Positions 36,807 to 45,407 of a stretch of 64,000 bases of DNA are shown here, piece by piece. The translations under genes were made by a program, and so were the position numbers. Below the pieces are notes generated by a model. It was not told where the DNA came from, ran no database searches, and was given only the letters and a program-made list of their open reading frames with translations. Origin of the DNA: Saprospiraceae bacterium. Lineage in GTDB: Bacteria > Bacteroidota > Bacteroidia > Chitinophagales > Saprospiraceae. The DNA lies in NCBI GenBank assembly GCA_020630435.1, contig JAHDBJ010000001.1, positions 248,001 through 312,000 of the forward strand. Reading direction: 5' to 3'. How positions within the stretch are numbered: the first letter of the stretch is position 1; each line of letters begins with the position of its first letter.

Positions 36807-36863
36807 TCAGAAATCTGAAATGTGCCAGCACCAACAGTTAGTATTATAAATCTTATTTTTCAT
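36807..36863 (-). CDS. trpL: trp leader peptide, 18 aa
   Basis: ATG at 36863-36861, TGA at 36809-36807. The peptide is MKNKIYNTNCWCWHISDF, with Trp-Cys-Trp at residues 11-13. It precedes a terminator and a competing hairpin and lies in front of trpE, so its job is to sense charged tRNA-Trp by ribosome stalling. A TACATTTG box sits a few bases upstream, so the mRNA may have a very short 5' end. Confidence 0.87.
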   Translation of the reverse strand: MKNKIYNTNCWCWHISDF

Positions 36864-36873
36864 AATTACGTAG

Positions 36874-36881
36874 CAAATGTA
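36874..36881 (-). promoter_or_regulatory. -7 box TACATTTG of the trpEG operon
   Basis: Exact TAnnTTTG on the minus strand, ending 11 bp before the leader-peptide ATG. No TTG at the usual -33 distance is seen. Confidence 0.5.
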
Positions 36882-37208
36882 GAAAAATATTTTTTTAATG
36901 ATAACGTTCATAGCTTTTTTTTAAAAAATATTCAAGGTCGAAGCGTTTATGTATGAAATGTTCTATTTTTTAATTCATCAAAAAATAGAAGTTAAAACGC
37001 AGGGAGAGTCCAATTAAGGTTTAGTTATAGGTTTGTAGATTTTTACGAGCTAAGACACAACATTTCAAATGCTATAAGGTTAAAGGAATTATTTAAATTT
37101 AAGGTCTTTATTAAAAAGATGGCTAAATATTTGATTTTGTAATGATTATTTTGAAATTTTATAAACGCTTTTAGAGTATTACTTTCTTTTAATTCAAAAA
37201 ATTTTCTA

Positions 37209-39854
37209 TTGGGATTCGATCCAAACTTTGTAAAATACAAATTTAGAGACCTACGTGTCTATTCATCTACTGAATGGTTGGCAGATAATAAAAAAAAGTA
37301 TCGTCAAGTTTTTGATCGGTATAATACTAGATATGTCTATGCTGAACTATCATTATATAACAAATTATTTGACCAAGAGGATTGGGATATAGAGGTTGAA
37401 CTCTGTTGTTATTCTGTTAAAAAAGGAAAAAAAGAGGTTTGTATACTTCCTTTTAAACGAAAAGTCAGTAAATACGATCCAATTTTTTACATACGAGAAG
37501 GTTGGGGAAATCAAAAAGAAGGATTATTTTGGAAAAAAGGGACATATTATTGGGAAGCAAGAGTTGACGGTCAAAAGGTTGCTTCTAAATATTTTTATAT
37601 AGAAGATGCCAATAAGGATGTAAAGGAAGGTAAAGAGCCATATATGACTATAAAATCCTTAAAATTATATGAAGGCTCTTATGATGATATTTCTGAAGAA
37701 GAACGCAAATACTATAAAGTTTTTGATAAAGATGACACAAAATATATCTATATCGAGGCGATCTTCCAAAACATGAATCTTGGGAAAAACTGGTATTGTG
37801 AATTATTCACCAAGTTTTACAATAATGCTAGGGAGTTAAAAGGACAAGTTGTACGCTTACAACGTATAGAAAAAGATGATAAGGAAATACAAATTTCTGC
37901 TGGTTGGGGTTCGAATGTCAAAGGTTCTTGGAGAGCTGATCAGTATACTGCGGAGCTTATCTTTATGGATAAAGTACTTGCAGTTATTCCTTTTGAAGTT
38001 GCCGACGAATTTGTAGAAGGTCATGCAGGTGTGGTATTGCCTAGTAAACTTACACCTACGATAATTAATACGATTGATGATGGTTCAACCTTTGAGGAGG
38101 TTATGCGTAATTTAGATAATTTGATAGGACTTAAGGCCATCAAAGAAAAAGTTCGAGATCATGCGAAATACATTCAATTTTTACAATTAAGAAAAGAAAA
38201 AGGTTTTAAGGAAAATGAAGAGATAAATGTACATTCGGTCTTTATTGGAAATCCGGGGACAGGCAAAACTACAGTTGCTCAAATGATGGGAAAACTGTAT
38301 AAAAAAATGGGTTTATTATCAAAAGGTCATGTCCATGAGGTCGATAGAGTAGATTTGGTTGGCGAATATATAGGGCAGACTGCTCCAAAAGTAAAAGAGG
38401 CGATTGATAAGGCAAGGGGAGGTGTTTTATTTATTGATGAAGCTTACTCATTAGCACGTTCTAATGATGATAGTAAAGATTTTGGTCGTGAGGTTATAGA
38501 AATATTGGTTAAGGAATTGTCGAATGGCGAAGGGGATATGGCGGTTATTGTAGCAGGTTATCCAAAAGAAATGAAACATTTCTTAGACTCTAATCCAGGT
38601 TTAAAATCTAGGTTTAAATTATTTTTTGAATTTGCCGATTACTTACCTCAAGAGCTTTCTCAAATCGCAGATTTTGCAGCTCAACAAAAAGGCGTGCGTC
38701 TTACGGTTGAAAGTAAAGATAAAATAGATGAATTAATCATTGAGGCTTATCGAAATAGAGATAGAACTTTTGGAAATGCTCGGTTTGTATTTGATGTTAT
38801 AGAACAAGCAAAAATCAATTTAGGACTTCGTATCATGGCAAACGAAAATCCTAGAGAATTAGAGGAAGAAACATTAGAGATTATAGAATTAAAAGATGTT
38901 AAGAAAATACAGATTAAACCTAAAAAAGAATTACCTAGAATTCCAATTGATGGAGATCTATTGGAAGTAGCTCTAGCAGAGCTAAATAGTTTAATAGGGA
39001 TGCAAAGTGTTAAAGACCAAATTAATGAATTAGTTCGCTTGGTCAAGTTTTATAGAGATACTTCTAAGAATGTATTAAACAATTTTTATCTACATACGGT
39101 GTTTATTGGAAATCCTGGAACAGGAAAGACAACTGTTGCTAGAATTTTGACTAAAATTTATAAAGCACTAGGTGTTTTAGAAAGAGGTCATATGGAAGAA
39201 ACTGATCGACAAGGGCTAGTCGCAGGATTTGTAGGTCAAACGGCTATCAAAACAGCAGAGAAAATAGAAGAAGCAATGGGAGGCGTTTTGTTTATTGATG
39301 AAGCGTATGCTTTGACATCTACAGGGAATCATGCACATGGAGATTTTGGAAACGAGGCAATACAAACCTTACTTAAACGAATGGAGGATCGTAGAGGAGA
39401 ATTTTTTGTATTTGTTGCAGGTTATCCCGATAATATGGAAAATTTTCTAAAAGCGAATCCAGGATTGAAATCTCGATTTGATAAAATCTTAAAATTTGAA
39501 GATTATACACCTGACGAATTAAGAGAAATAGCCTTGCAGATGTTCAATAAAGAAAATATGAAAGTAACTGAAGAGGCTAAAGAATACTTAGGACGCTATT
39601 TGGAATTTTTATATGATTATAGAGATAAGTATTTTGGAAATGCACGTACTGTTCGTAATATTGTTACAGAAGCAATCAAAAATCAAAATTTGCGTTTAGC
39701 AAGGTTAGATGAGAAAAAACGTACAGCAAAAAATATAAACTTACTGACAATAGAGGATCTCTCTACCTTCAAAATGGATAAAGATGGGTTCATTTTTAAT
39801 AAGAAAACCATTGGATTCAAAAATAAATCATCATCTCAACAAGGAGGTAAATAA
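37209..39854 (+). CDS. double-AAA CbxX/CfxQ-type ATPase with duplicated N-terminal domain
   Basis: 881 residues. Two related beta-rich N-terminal domains (about residues 5-135 and 140-275; shared pattern VFD..NTRYVYAE / VFDKDDTKYIYIE and EGWGNQKEGLFW / AGWGSNVKGSW) precede two AAA modules of the CbxX/CfxQ (EccA-like) group. Walker A is FIGNPGTGKTTVA in both (about residues 345 and 631), Walker B GGVLFIDEAYS / GGVLFIDEAYA, and each has a sensor VAGYP and GLKSRF arginine finger region. Relatives remodel RuBisCO or serve type VII secretion; here the client is unknown. The start is TTG at 37209 with no nearby ATG, so the N-terminus is uncertain. Cytoplasmic. Confidence 0.88.
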   Translation: MGFDPNFVKYKFRDLRVYSSTEWLADNKKKYRQVFDRYNTRYVYAELSLYNKLFDQEDWDIEVELCCYSVKKGKKEVCILPFKRKVSKYDPIFYIREGWGNQKEGLFWKKGTYYWEARVDGQKVASKYFYIEDANKDVKEGKEPYMTIKSLKLYEGSYDDISEEERKYYKVFDKDDTKYIYIEAIFQNMNLGKNWYCELFTKFYNNARELKGQVVRLQRIEKDDKEIQISAGWGSNVKGSWRADQYTAELIFMDKVLAVIPFEVADEFVEGHAGVVLPSKLTPTIINTIDDGSTFEEVMRNLDNLIGLKAIKEKVRDHAKYIQFLQLRKEKGFKENEEINVHSVFIGNPGTGKTTVAQMMGKLYKKMGLLSKGHVHEVDRVDLVGEYIGQTAPKVKEAIDKARGGVLFIDEAYSLARSNDDSKDFGREVIEILVKELSNGEGDMAVIVAGYPKEMKHFLDSNPGLKSRFKLFFEFADYLPQELSQIADFAAQQKGVRLTVESKDKIDELIIEAYRNRDRTFGNARFVFDVIEQAKINLGLRIMANENPRELEEETLEIIELKDVKKIQIKPKKELPRIPIDGDLLEVALAELNSLIGMQSVKDQINELVRLVKFYRDTSKNVLNNFYLHTVFIGNPGTGKTTVARILTKIYKALGVLERGHMEETDRQGLVAGFVGQTAIKTAEKIEEAMGGVLFIDEAYALTSTGNHAHGDFGNEAIQTLLKRMEDRRGEFFVFVAGYPDNMENFLKANPGLKSRFDKILKFEDYTPDELREIALQMFNKENMKVTEEAKEYLGRYLEFLYDYRDKYFGNARTVRNIVTEAIKNQNLRLARLDEKKRTAKNINLLTIEDLSTFKMDKDGFIFNKKTIGFKNKSSSQQGGK

Positions 39855-39882
39855 AAAAGCCATCACATAAAAATGATGGCTT
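39848..39882 (-). terminator. intrinsic terminator, minus strand
   Basis: A 9-bp stem (39882-39874 / 39865-39857) on the minus strand is followed by TTTTTTATTT. It lies 43 bp beyond the stop of the 189-aa gene and just after the convergent ATPase stop. Confidence 0.75.
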
Positions 39883-39924
39883 ACGATTAATGGATAGTCC
39901 ATATATTACGGCAAAAAAAATGAT

Positions 39925-40494
39925 TTACTTAGTGAATGCGCTTGGTTCAAAAAAACGAAAGGAGTCCATGAAGCGCTCTGTAGAGGCATTTAGACTTTTT
40001 TCTTTTAGCATAATCGTTTGAATAGAATAATAGCGATTTTGAACTAAAAAGGATTTTGTTTTTATTACGCCTTGTCCTTGTTTATAATCAACTCTCCAAT
40101 GCTTTCCAGGGAAACCTTTTGTAGAAACATCAGAAACATACAATAACTCTCCATCAACACTTTTAACAGCTGTTTCTACGGTAGCATCAAAAAATTCTTC
40201 AACTAGTTGTAAAGAATCTGAATGAATTGTTCCCTTAGGATAATCACAATAGCTAACCAAATATACTAAATTGTCAGCATCCTTTGATGTTGTCTTATAA
40301 ATAAAAGAATGATATGTTATCTCGCCAATGTATGTCTTTACAACATTGACTTCTTCTTGCATCTCTCCTCCAGGTACTTGTATGGTAAACTTTCCTTCAT
40401 AGGATTTATATTCAATCCAAGGTTTAGATTGCCAACTTATCAAGAGAAATGAGATAAATAATAGTGGGAGTATTTGTTTTCTCATATTGAACAA
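39925..40494 (-). CDS. secreted hypothetical protein, 189 aa
   Basis: N-terminal signal or anchor (MRKQILPLLFISFLLISW, after a possible MFN). A compact alpha/beta domain follows: YKSYEGKFTIQVPGGEMQ, YLVSYCDYPKGT, LQLVEEFFDATVETAVK, GFPGKHWRVDYKQGQ, YYSIQTIMLKEKSLNAS, ERFMDSFRFF. This pattern resembles small PsbP/DUF1795-like periplasmic domains, but that is a guess from strand order. It has its own promoter and terminator, so it is monocistronic. Confidence 0.7.
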   Translation of the reverse strand: MFNMRKQILPLLFISFLLISWQSKPWIEYKSYEGKFTIQVPGGEMQEEVNVVKTYIGEITYHSFIYKTTSKDADNLVYLVSYCDYPKGTIHSDSLQLVEEFFDATVETAVKSVDGELLYVSDVSTKGFPGKHWRVDYKQGQGVIKTKSFLVQNRYYSIQTIMLKEKSLNASTERFMDSFRFFEPSAFTK

Positions 40495-40584
40495 TTTCTA
40501 CTGTTAAAAATTGCTGTGATTGTTGATGTTATTTACATTGGTATAGTATGTTTCTTGAAAGTATAGAACACTACAGTTCTTATA

Positions 40585-40614
40585 CAAATTTACAATATTG
40601 AACGATGAAAACAA
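40585..40614 (-). promoter_or_regulatory. promoter TTG-19-TAAATTTG
   Basis: Minus strand: TTG (40614-40612), 19-bp spacer, TAAATTTG (40592-40585). Full match to the Bacteroidota promoter pattern, giving a leader of about 85 nt for the 189-aa secreted protein. Confidence 0.65.
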
Positions 40615-40677
40615 TTATATAGTTGCGTCTTAACATATAAAATATCAGCTACTATATTAAATTCCTTTTAAGTATTG

Positions 40678-42855
40678 TTATTTAGCGCTATATTCCTCTC
40701 CCATATTATATAGCATAAATGATAAAATATCAGCAGCTTCTTCAATACGTTTTACAGTAGGTTTCCCCGCTCCATGACCAGCACTAGTATCTATCCTGAT
40801 CAATGTCGGATTATCACCAATATTTTTATGTTGTAGCTCCGCAGCAAATTTATAAGAATGTGCAGGAACTACACGGTCGTCATGGTCTGCTGTTGTTATT
40901 AAGGTAGCAGGATACGATGTTTTAGGAACGACATTATGTAAAGGAGAATAAGCGTATAAATAGTCAAATTGCTCGGGTTCTTCACTGGTGCCATAATCAC
41001 TAGCCCATGCCCAACCTATGGTGAATTTATGATAACGGAGCATATCTAAAACACCAACAGCAGGAAGGGCTACTTTATAGAGATCAGGACGTTGCGTCAA
41101 ACAAGCTCCTACTAGAAGACCACCATTAGAGCGTCCTTCTATAGCCAGCTTTTCAGACGAAGTATATTTTTTTTCAATTAAATACTCAGCAGCAGATTGG
41201 AAATCGTTGAATACATTTTGTTTTTTATCCAAAGTACCTGACTTATGCCATCTTTTCCCAAACTCTCCACCCCCTCGAATATTAGCTACTGCGTAGATGC
41301 CTCCACTTTCTAGCAAAATGGTTTTATCAACTTTAAAGGACGGTAGAATGCTAATATTAAATCCACCGTATCCATATAAAAGTGTAGGATTATCTCCTGT
41401 CAATTTAGTTCCTTTTTTATAGGTGATAAACATAGGAATTTTTGTGCCATCATAGCTCTTATATACAATCTGTTTTGTCTCATAATCTTCTGGCTCAAAA
41501 TCTAGATTTGGTTTTTTATAAATTTGAGTTGAACGACTTGCAACATCATATCGGTAAATCGTTGTAGGGCGTGTGAAAGATGTAAAAGAAAAAAACATTT
41601 CAGAAGCATCTTTTTCTCCTGTGATATCGCTCACTGTACCAATGCTAGGGAGTTTTATATCGGATTCATACTCTCCTTTAGTAGAAAAAATTTTAATCTG
41701 ACTAGATGCATTGTTGATATAGGAAGCAATTATTTTATTCCCAATAATTTTGACTTCTTTTAAAACGTGTTCTGATTCGGGGATGATTTCTTGCCAAAAA
41801 TCAGGCTGTGGCTTCGATGTATTGATTAATATCAGACGATTATTAGGAGCTTTATGATTTGTTAATACGACTAGATTATCTTCTAAGTTATCTACTACGG
41901 AATAATCATGTTCAAATGTATTTACAATAGGTGTGAAATCTAATTCGCCTTTACTGAGATCTTTAAAATAAAGTGCATTCCCACTAGTTGATTCCATTCC
42001 AGATAATATCAGGAATCGTTCATCGGAGGTTGTTTTAGTATTGAAGTTTCGTTTGGGATGTCTGCGATCAGCAAATACAAGTTCATCTTCATCTTGTTCA
42101 GTTCCTACTTCATGATAAAATATTTGATGAAATTCATTTTTTTTAGAAAGTTTTTCTTCGTCTTTTGTTGCAGGATATCGACTGTAGAAAAAACCATTTT
42201 TATACCAAGCAATATTAGAAAATTTTACCCATTTGACAGCATCATTGGTTTTTTGATTCGTCTCTAAATTTTGAATATATATAGAACGCCAATCTGAGCC
42301 ACCATTGGCGACACCATAGGCAAGATATTTACCATCATTAGAAAAACTATGAATAGCGACTGAACGAGTTCCGTCTTTAGAGAATAGATTTGGATCTAAA
42401 ACTACTTTAGGTGTTTCTCCAAGAGTTTCTTCTACGTATAATACATTTTGATTTTGTAAACCATTATTTTTAAAATAATAATATTTATTCATTACTTTTT
42501 TAGGGGAAGAGAACTTTTCATAGTTCCATAATTTTTCCAATCTATCTATAATTTTACCTCTAAATGGTATTTTATCAAGATAAGAATAGGTTAAATTATT
42601 TTGAGCAGCTACCCAATCTTTTGTGATTTTTGATGAACTACTTTCCAAATATTGGTATGGATCGTAGATAGTTTTACCAAAAAAATCATCTCTATATGAA
42701 GAGTCTCGTAAAGAGTTAGGGTATTTAAGATTTTTATTTACAACATCTTTATTATTGCTATCTGTCGTTAAATTTTCACAAGAAGCTATAGTAAATGTTA
42801 AGATAATTAGGAAAAATCCAATTGTTTTTATCTTTTGATTAACTTTGTAGAACAT
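40678..42855 (-). CDS. prolyl oligopeptidase family serine peptidase (S9), lipoprotein-like
   Basis: 725 residues. N-terminal hydrophobic segment with a possible lipobox (TIASCE, Cys about residue 26). A seven-bladed propeller region follows and then the alpha/beta-hydrolase domain: LLYGYGGFNIS, AVANIRGGGEFGKRWHKSG, the nucleophile in EGRSNGGLLVGACLTQRPD (Ser about residue 573), ITTADHDDRVVPAHSYKFAAELQ (Asp) and SAGHGAGKP (His about 693). It cuts short peptides after proline. The S9A motifs are complete, so it should be active; location is probably periplasmic. Confidence 0.94.
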   Translation of the reverse strand: MFYKVNQKIKTIGFFLIILTFTIASCENLTTDSNNKDVVNKNLKYPNSLRDSSYRDDFFGKTIYDPYQYLESSSSKITKDWVAAQNNLTYSYLDKIPFRGKIIDRLEKLWNYEKFSSPKKVMNKYYYFKNNGLQNQNVLYVEETLGETPKVVLDPNLFSKDGTRSVAIHSFSNDGKYLAYGVANGGSDWRSIYIQNLETNQKTNDAVKWVKFSNIAWYKNGFFYSRYPATKDEEKLSKKNEFHQIFYHEVGTEQDEDELVFADRRHPKRNFNTKTTSDERFLILSGMESTSGNALYFKDLSKGELDFTPIVNTFEHDYSVVDNLEDNLVVLTNHKAPNNRLILINTSKPQPDFWQEIIPESEHVLKEVKIIGNKIIASYINNASSQIKIFSTKGEYESDIKLPSIGTVSDITGEKDASEMFFSFTSFTRPTTIYRYDVASRSTQIYKKPNLDFEPEDYETKQIVYKSYDGTKIPMFITYKKGTKLTGDNPTLLYGYGGFNISILPSFKVDKTILLESGGIYAVANIRGGGEFGKRWHKSGTLDKKQNVFNDFQSAAEYLIEKKYTSSEKLAIEGRSNGGLLVGACLTQRPDLYKVALPAVGVLDMLRYHKFTIGWAWASDYGTSEEPEQFDYLYAYSPLHNVVPKTSYPATLITTADHDDRVVPAHSYKFAAELQHKNIGDNPTLIRIDTSAGHGAGKPTVKRIEEAADILSFMLYNMGEEYSAK

Positions 42856-42946
42856 AAAATAAAAGATTTTGATGTTGTGAGAAAACCTATTTTATTTGAC
42901 CAATACAAATTAACAACAGCATCAATGTTACAAAACTGAATGTGCT

Positions 42947-44410
42947 ATGCAATTTAAAAATTTTTTAATATTCGCAATATTAGGATTATTTGTTCTAAAA
43001 TCAGAATCCATTTTTGCCCAAGTTAAAACAACTAATGATAAAGGTGAAAAAATTATCGTTTATCCTGATGGCTCATGGGAATACGATACAAGTGCTAATA
43101 CAAACACTTCTTCTCGCCCAGTTTCATCAGTTAAACTTAATGCAGAAAAAGCTGCTAAAAAAGAGGCTCAATTAAAAGCGATTGACGCACGAAGAGAAGA
43201 AGCGGAAATGATTAAAAAAGAACGCCAAGCTATTGTCGCTTTTGAACGATTTGAAAGAGATATTAACCTAGTGGATAAGAACACCTTGTCAGAAGCAAAG
43301 AAGGCTAAACAAGCACAACAACTTAAGTTTTTGAAAGAGCAATTAAAAAGAGCTGAAAATAATCGTAAAATAGCTTCGAAGAATGCTCGATTATATGAAA
43401 AAATGGTTGATATGCCTAAAGCTAAACGGGATAAGATGTTGGCAAAAATAGAGAAAACTGAAATAATTTCAAATGATATTGTAACCGTGGAGCATACATC
43501 AAGACCTAGTAAAACACCTAAGCCAACTAAACAGAAAAAAATTAAAGAACCTAAAGTAAAAGTGGCAGCCACTAATAAACCTGCAAAGGTAAAAAAGCCA
43601 AAAACGCCTAAACAGAAAAAGAACAAAGAACCTAAAACGAAAGTGGCAGCTACTAATAAACCGACAAAAGTAAAAAAGCCAAAAACACCTAAACCTGCAA
43701 AGGTAAAAAAGCCAAAAGTAACAGAAACAAGACCAGAACCTACTAGACCCAAACCAGTAAAAAGCGAAACCTTTAAAAATGAAGAAATTAGTGCCTCTTC
43801 GTACCAACCTCGCTTGATGAGTAATCCTGATCAAATTGCAGCACTTAAACAGCGTAGCATGACATTATCAAAATATAGGCGTACACCTGCAAGCCGCTTC
43901 CAAAATGGAGCAGTTAAAAATTGTAGCTTCCAATTTAATGAAAAAGATGATTTTTCAGGTACTTATAGAAGGGGCTTGGAATCCAGACAACTATTTACAT
44001 TTACGAATGAAGAACTGATTCCTTATTTAGATGGGAAAGACTATATAACTTGCAACGGTTATGTATCTGAAATATCGGGTGGACGGCTTATCTTATCCTT
44101 AACTTTTTATATTCAAACTATGGATGCTACTCGTCAATTTGGTCGTTTAGAAAAAGGTAGCCCACTTGGAATAAAATTAATTAACGGTAAAACGGTTACC
44201 CTACAAAATACAAAGGAAGATTTTGGTTCTGTTAATCGTTCTAGAGGACAGACGATTTACTATGCCTATTATTCTATTTCTCAACAACAAGCAAGGGAAT
44301 TGATGGAAAGCGAAGTAGATAAAATTAGAGTAGTTTGGAGTGCTGGATACGAAATATATGATATTTACGAACTGGATTTCTTTAAAGAACAGTTGGTGTG
44401 TTTTGATTAA
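42947..44410 (+). CDS. secreted protein with Lys/Pro-rich repetitive linker, 487 aa
   Basis: Signal peptide (about residues 1-24, FAILGLFVLKSESIFAQ), then VYPDGSWEYDT, a motif seen at the start of several Bacteroidota envelope proteins. A long charged helical part (residues 65-150) follows, then a Lys/Pro/Thr-rich repeated linker (about residues 190-257) and a C-terminal beta-rich domain (about 325-487, NCSFQFNEKDDFSGTYRRGL ... ISQQQARELMESEVDKIRVVWSAGYEIYDIYELDFF). No known family. The basic linker could bind acidic polymers or the cell wall; that is inference. Confidence 0.75.
   Translation: MQFKNFLIFAILGLFVLKSESIFAQVKTTNDKGEKIIVYPDGSWEYDTSANTNTSSRPVSSVKLNAEKAAKKEAQLKAIDARREEAEMIKKERQAIVAFERFERDINLVDKNTLSEAKKAKQAQQLKFLKEQLKRAENNRKIASKNARLYEKMVDMPKAKRDKMLAKIEKTEIISNDIVTVEHTSRPSKTPKPTKQKKIKEPKVKVAATNKPAKVKKPKTPKQKKNKEPKTKVAATNKPTKVKKPKTPKPAKVKKPKVTETRPEPTRPKPVKSETFKNEEISASSYQPRLMSNPDQIAALKQRSMTLSKYRRTPASRFQNGAVKNCSFQFNEKDDFSGTYRRGLESRQLFTFTNEELIPYLDGKDYITCNGYVSEISGGRLILSLTFYIQTMDATRQFGRLEKGSPLGIKLINGKTVTLQNTKEDFGSVNRSRGQTIYYAYYSISQQQARELMESEVDKIRVVWSAGYEIYDIYELDFFKEQLVCFD
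43514..43717 (+). repeat. Lys/Pro-rich coding repeat
   Basis: Three tandem partial units in the 487-aa protein, each starting T-P-K and ending KVKKPK: about 30, 27 and 11 residues. The first two share EPK-x-KVAATNKP-x-KVKKPK. The unit lengths differ by whole codons, as expected for in-frame slippage. Confidence 0.8.
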
Positions 44411-44440
44411 AAAATAACTTTATATAAACGAAAAGAATAA

Positions 44441-45022
44441 ATGCTAGGACTGAAATTGCCTACTGACCCTAGATGGGTCAATTTAGCCGAAAAAAGTTTA
44501 GAAGAAATCCTTACAGATCATGCTTATTGTGAACAAAAAGCGACAACTTCTTGTATAACTTTAATACAAAAGTATCCAGAACGAGAACGATTAGTAAAAG
44601 AATTAGCACCAATTGTTACCGAAGAATGGGGGCATTTTAGATTGGTGATTAAAGAACTCGAAAAAAGAGGGTTGAAATTAGGGAGACAACGTAAAGATGA
44701 ATATGTCAACCAGTTGATAGCCTTTCAAAAAAAAGGAGGAAGCCAAGATGACCAATTGATTGAACGTTTGTTGGTCTGTGCGCTGATTGAAGCCCGTAGC
44801 TGTGAACGTTTTAGAACCCTTTCACTCAATATCGAAGACGACGACTTAAAGTCTTTTTATCATAGCTTTATGGTTTCGGAAGCGGGGCATTATCGTTTAT
44901 TTATTGATTTGGCTAAATATTATGGAGAGGAGGAAAAGGTCAAAAAACGATGGGAAGAATACCTAGAACATGAAGCAAAAATTATGGAAAATCTAGAACT
45001 TCGTGGTGATCGAGTCCATTAA
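44441..45022 (+). CDS. miaE: tRNA-(ms2io6A)-hydroxylase
   Basis: 193 residues, ferritin-like diiron enzyme. Motifs: LKLPTDPRW at the start, EILTDHAYCEQKA (Glu/His ligands), IVTEEWGHFRLV (Glu, His), LLVCALIEARSCERFR (Glu) and SEAGHYRLFIDLA (Glu, His). MiaE hydroxylates the isopentenyl group of modified A37 in tRNA, using O2. Length is typical. It starts 30 bp after the Lys/Pro-rich protein gene and may be co-transcribed with it. Ends 6 bp from a convergent gene. Confidence 0.93.
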   Translation: MLGLKLPTDPRWVNLAEKSLEEILTDHAYCEQKATTSCITLIQKYPERERLVKELAPIVTEEWGHFRLVIKELEKRGLKLGRQRKDEYVNQLIAFQKKGGSQDDQLIERLLVCALIEARSCERFRTLSLNIEDDDLKSFYHSFMVSEAGHYRLFIDLAKYYGEEEKVKKRWEEYLEHEAKIMENLELRGDRVH

Positions 45023-45028
45023 TAGGAA

Positions 45029-45406
45029 TTAAAATTTAGAATGAGGTTTACCTTCTAATTGTTCCACGTAATTGACTTCACCAAGTCTAATTTTAAATGG
45101 AATTTTCAATTGTTTTTCCAATTTAACTTCAAGTTTGCAGAAAAAAGCGAGATCTTCATAGCAATATGCTCTAGGAATTGGAGTATGTTTTTTTTCTAAT
45201 AATTTTAAAAATCTTTCTGATTCGTGGTCGTCCTTTTTGAAAAGAATAAACCTATTGGTTTTAAAAGTAACCTTAGGAATATGGATGAGTTGTTCTAATT
45301 GATATAAAGATTGACCAAGAATAGATGAAGGTACTTCTTGACAAAAAGCAACTTTCTGAATAAAAAATCCTAGGATAAAAATAAAAGTATATTTTTTGAC
45401 CATCAT
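45029..45406 (-). CDS. small secreted hypothetical protein downstream of namZ
   Basis: About 125 residues from ATG 45406 (another ATG at 45403; two more at 45424/45421 inside the upstream gene would give a worse signal peptide). The N-terminus MMVKKYTFIFILGFFIQKVAFCQ is a signal peptide. The rest is basic with several Cys (ARAYCYEDLAFFCKL region) and ends KPHSKF. Not recognised. It begins 1 bp after the namZ stop, so it is probably translated from the same mRNA. Confidence 0.6.
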   Translation of the reverse strand: MMVKKYTFIFILGFFIQKVAFCQEVPSSILGQSLYQLEQLIHIPKVTFKTNRFILFKKDDHESERFLKLLEKKHTPIPRAYCYEDLAFFCKLEVKLEKQLKIPFKIRLGEVNYVEQLEGKPHSKF

Positions 45407-45407
45407 G

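Larger units (their letters stand above)
36738..36863 (-). promoter_or_regulatory. trp operon attenuator (leader region)
   Basis: Minus-strand leader with all classical elements. A leader peptide with two Trp codons (36863-36807). A 1:2 hairpin of 11 bp with one mismatch (36824-36814 / 36811-36801). An antiterminator 5' arm GTGAAAAGCA (36803-36794) that can pair over 10 bp, one G-U, with TGCTTTTCGC inside the terminator. The terminator hairpin itself (36770-36738). A ribosome at the stop codon would cover the antiterminator arm; one stalled at the Trp codons would leave it free. Confidence 0.88.

Noticed and set aside
37195-37225. Sequence resembling a tRNA T-loop (ATTCGATCC)
   Set aside because: No matching acceptor, D or anticodon stems around it, and it lies at the start of the ATPase gene.
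43168-43834. Antisense frames of up to 194 codons over the Lys/Pro-rich gene
   Set aside because: AAA/AAG-rich coding on the plus strand reads as Phe/Leu on the other strand. The Phe-rich product is an artefact and the plus protein has a signal peptide.
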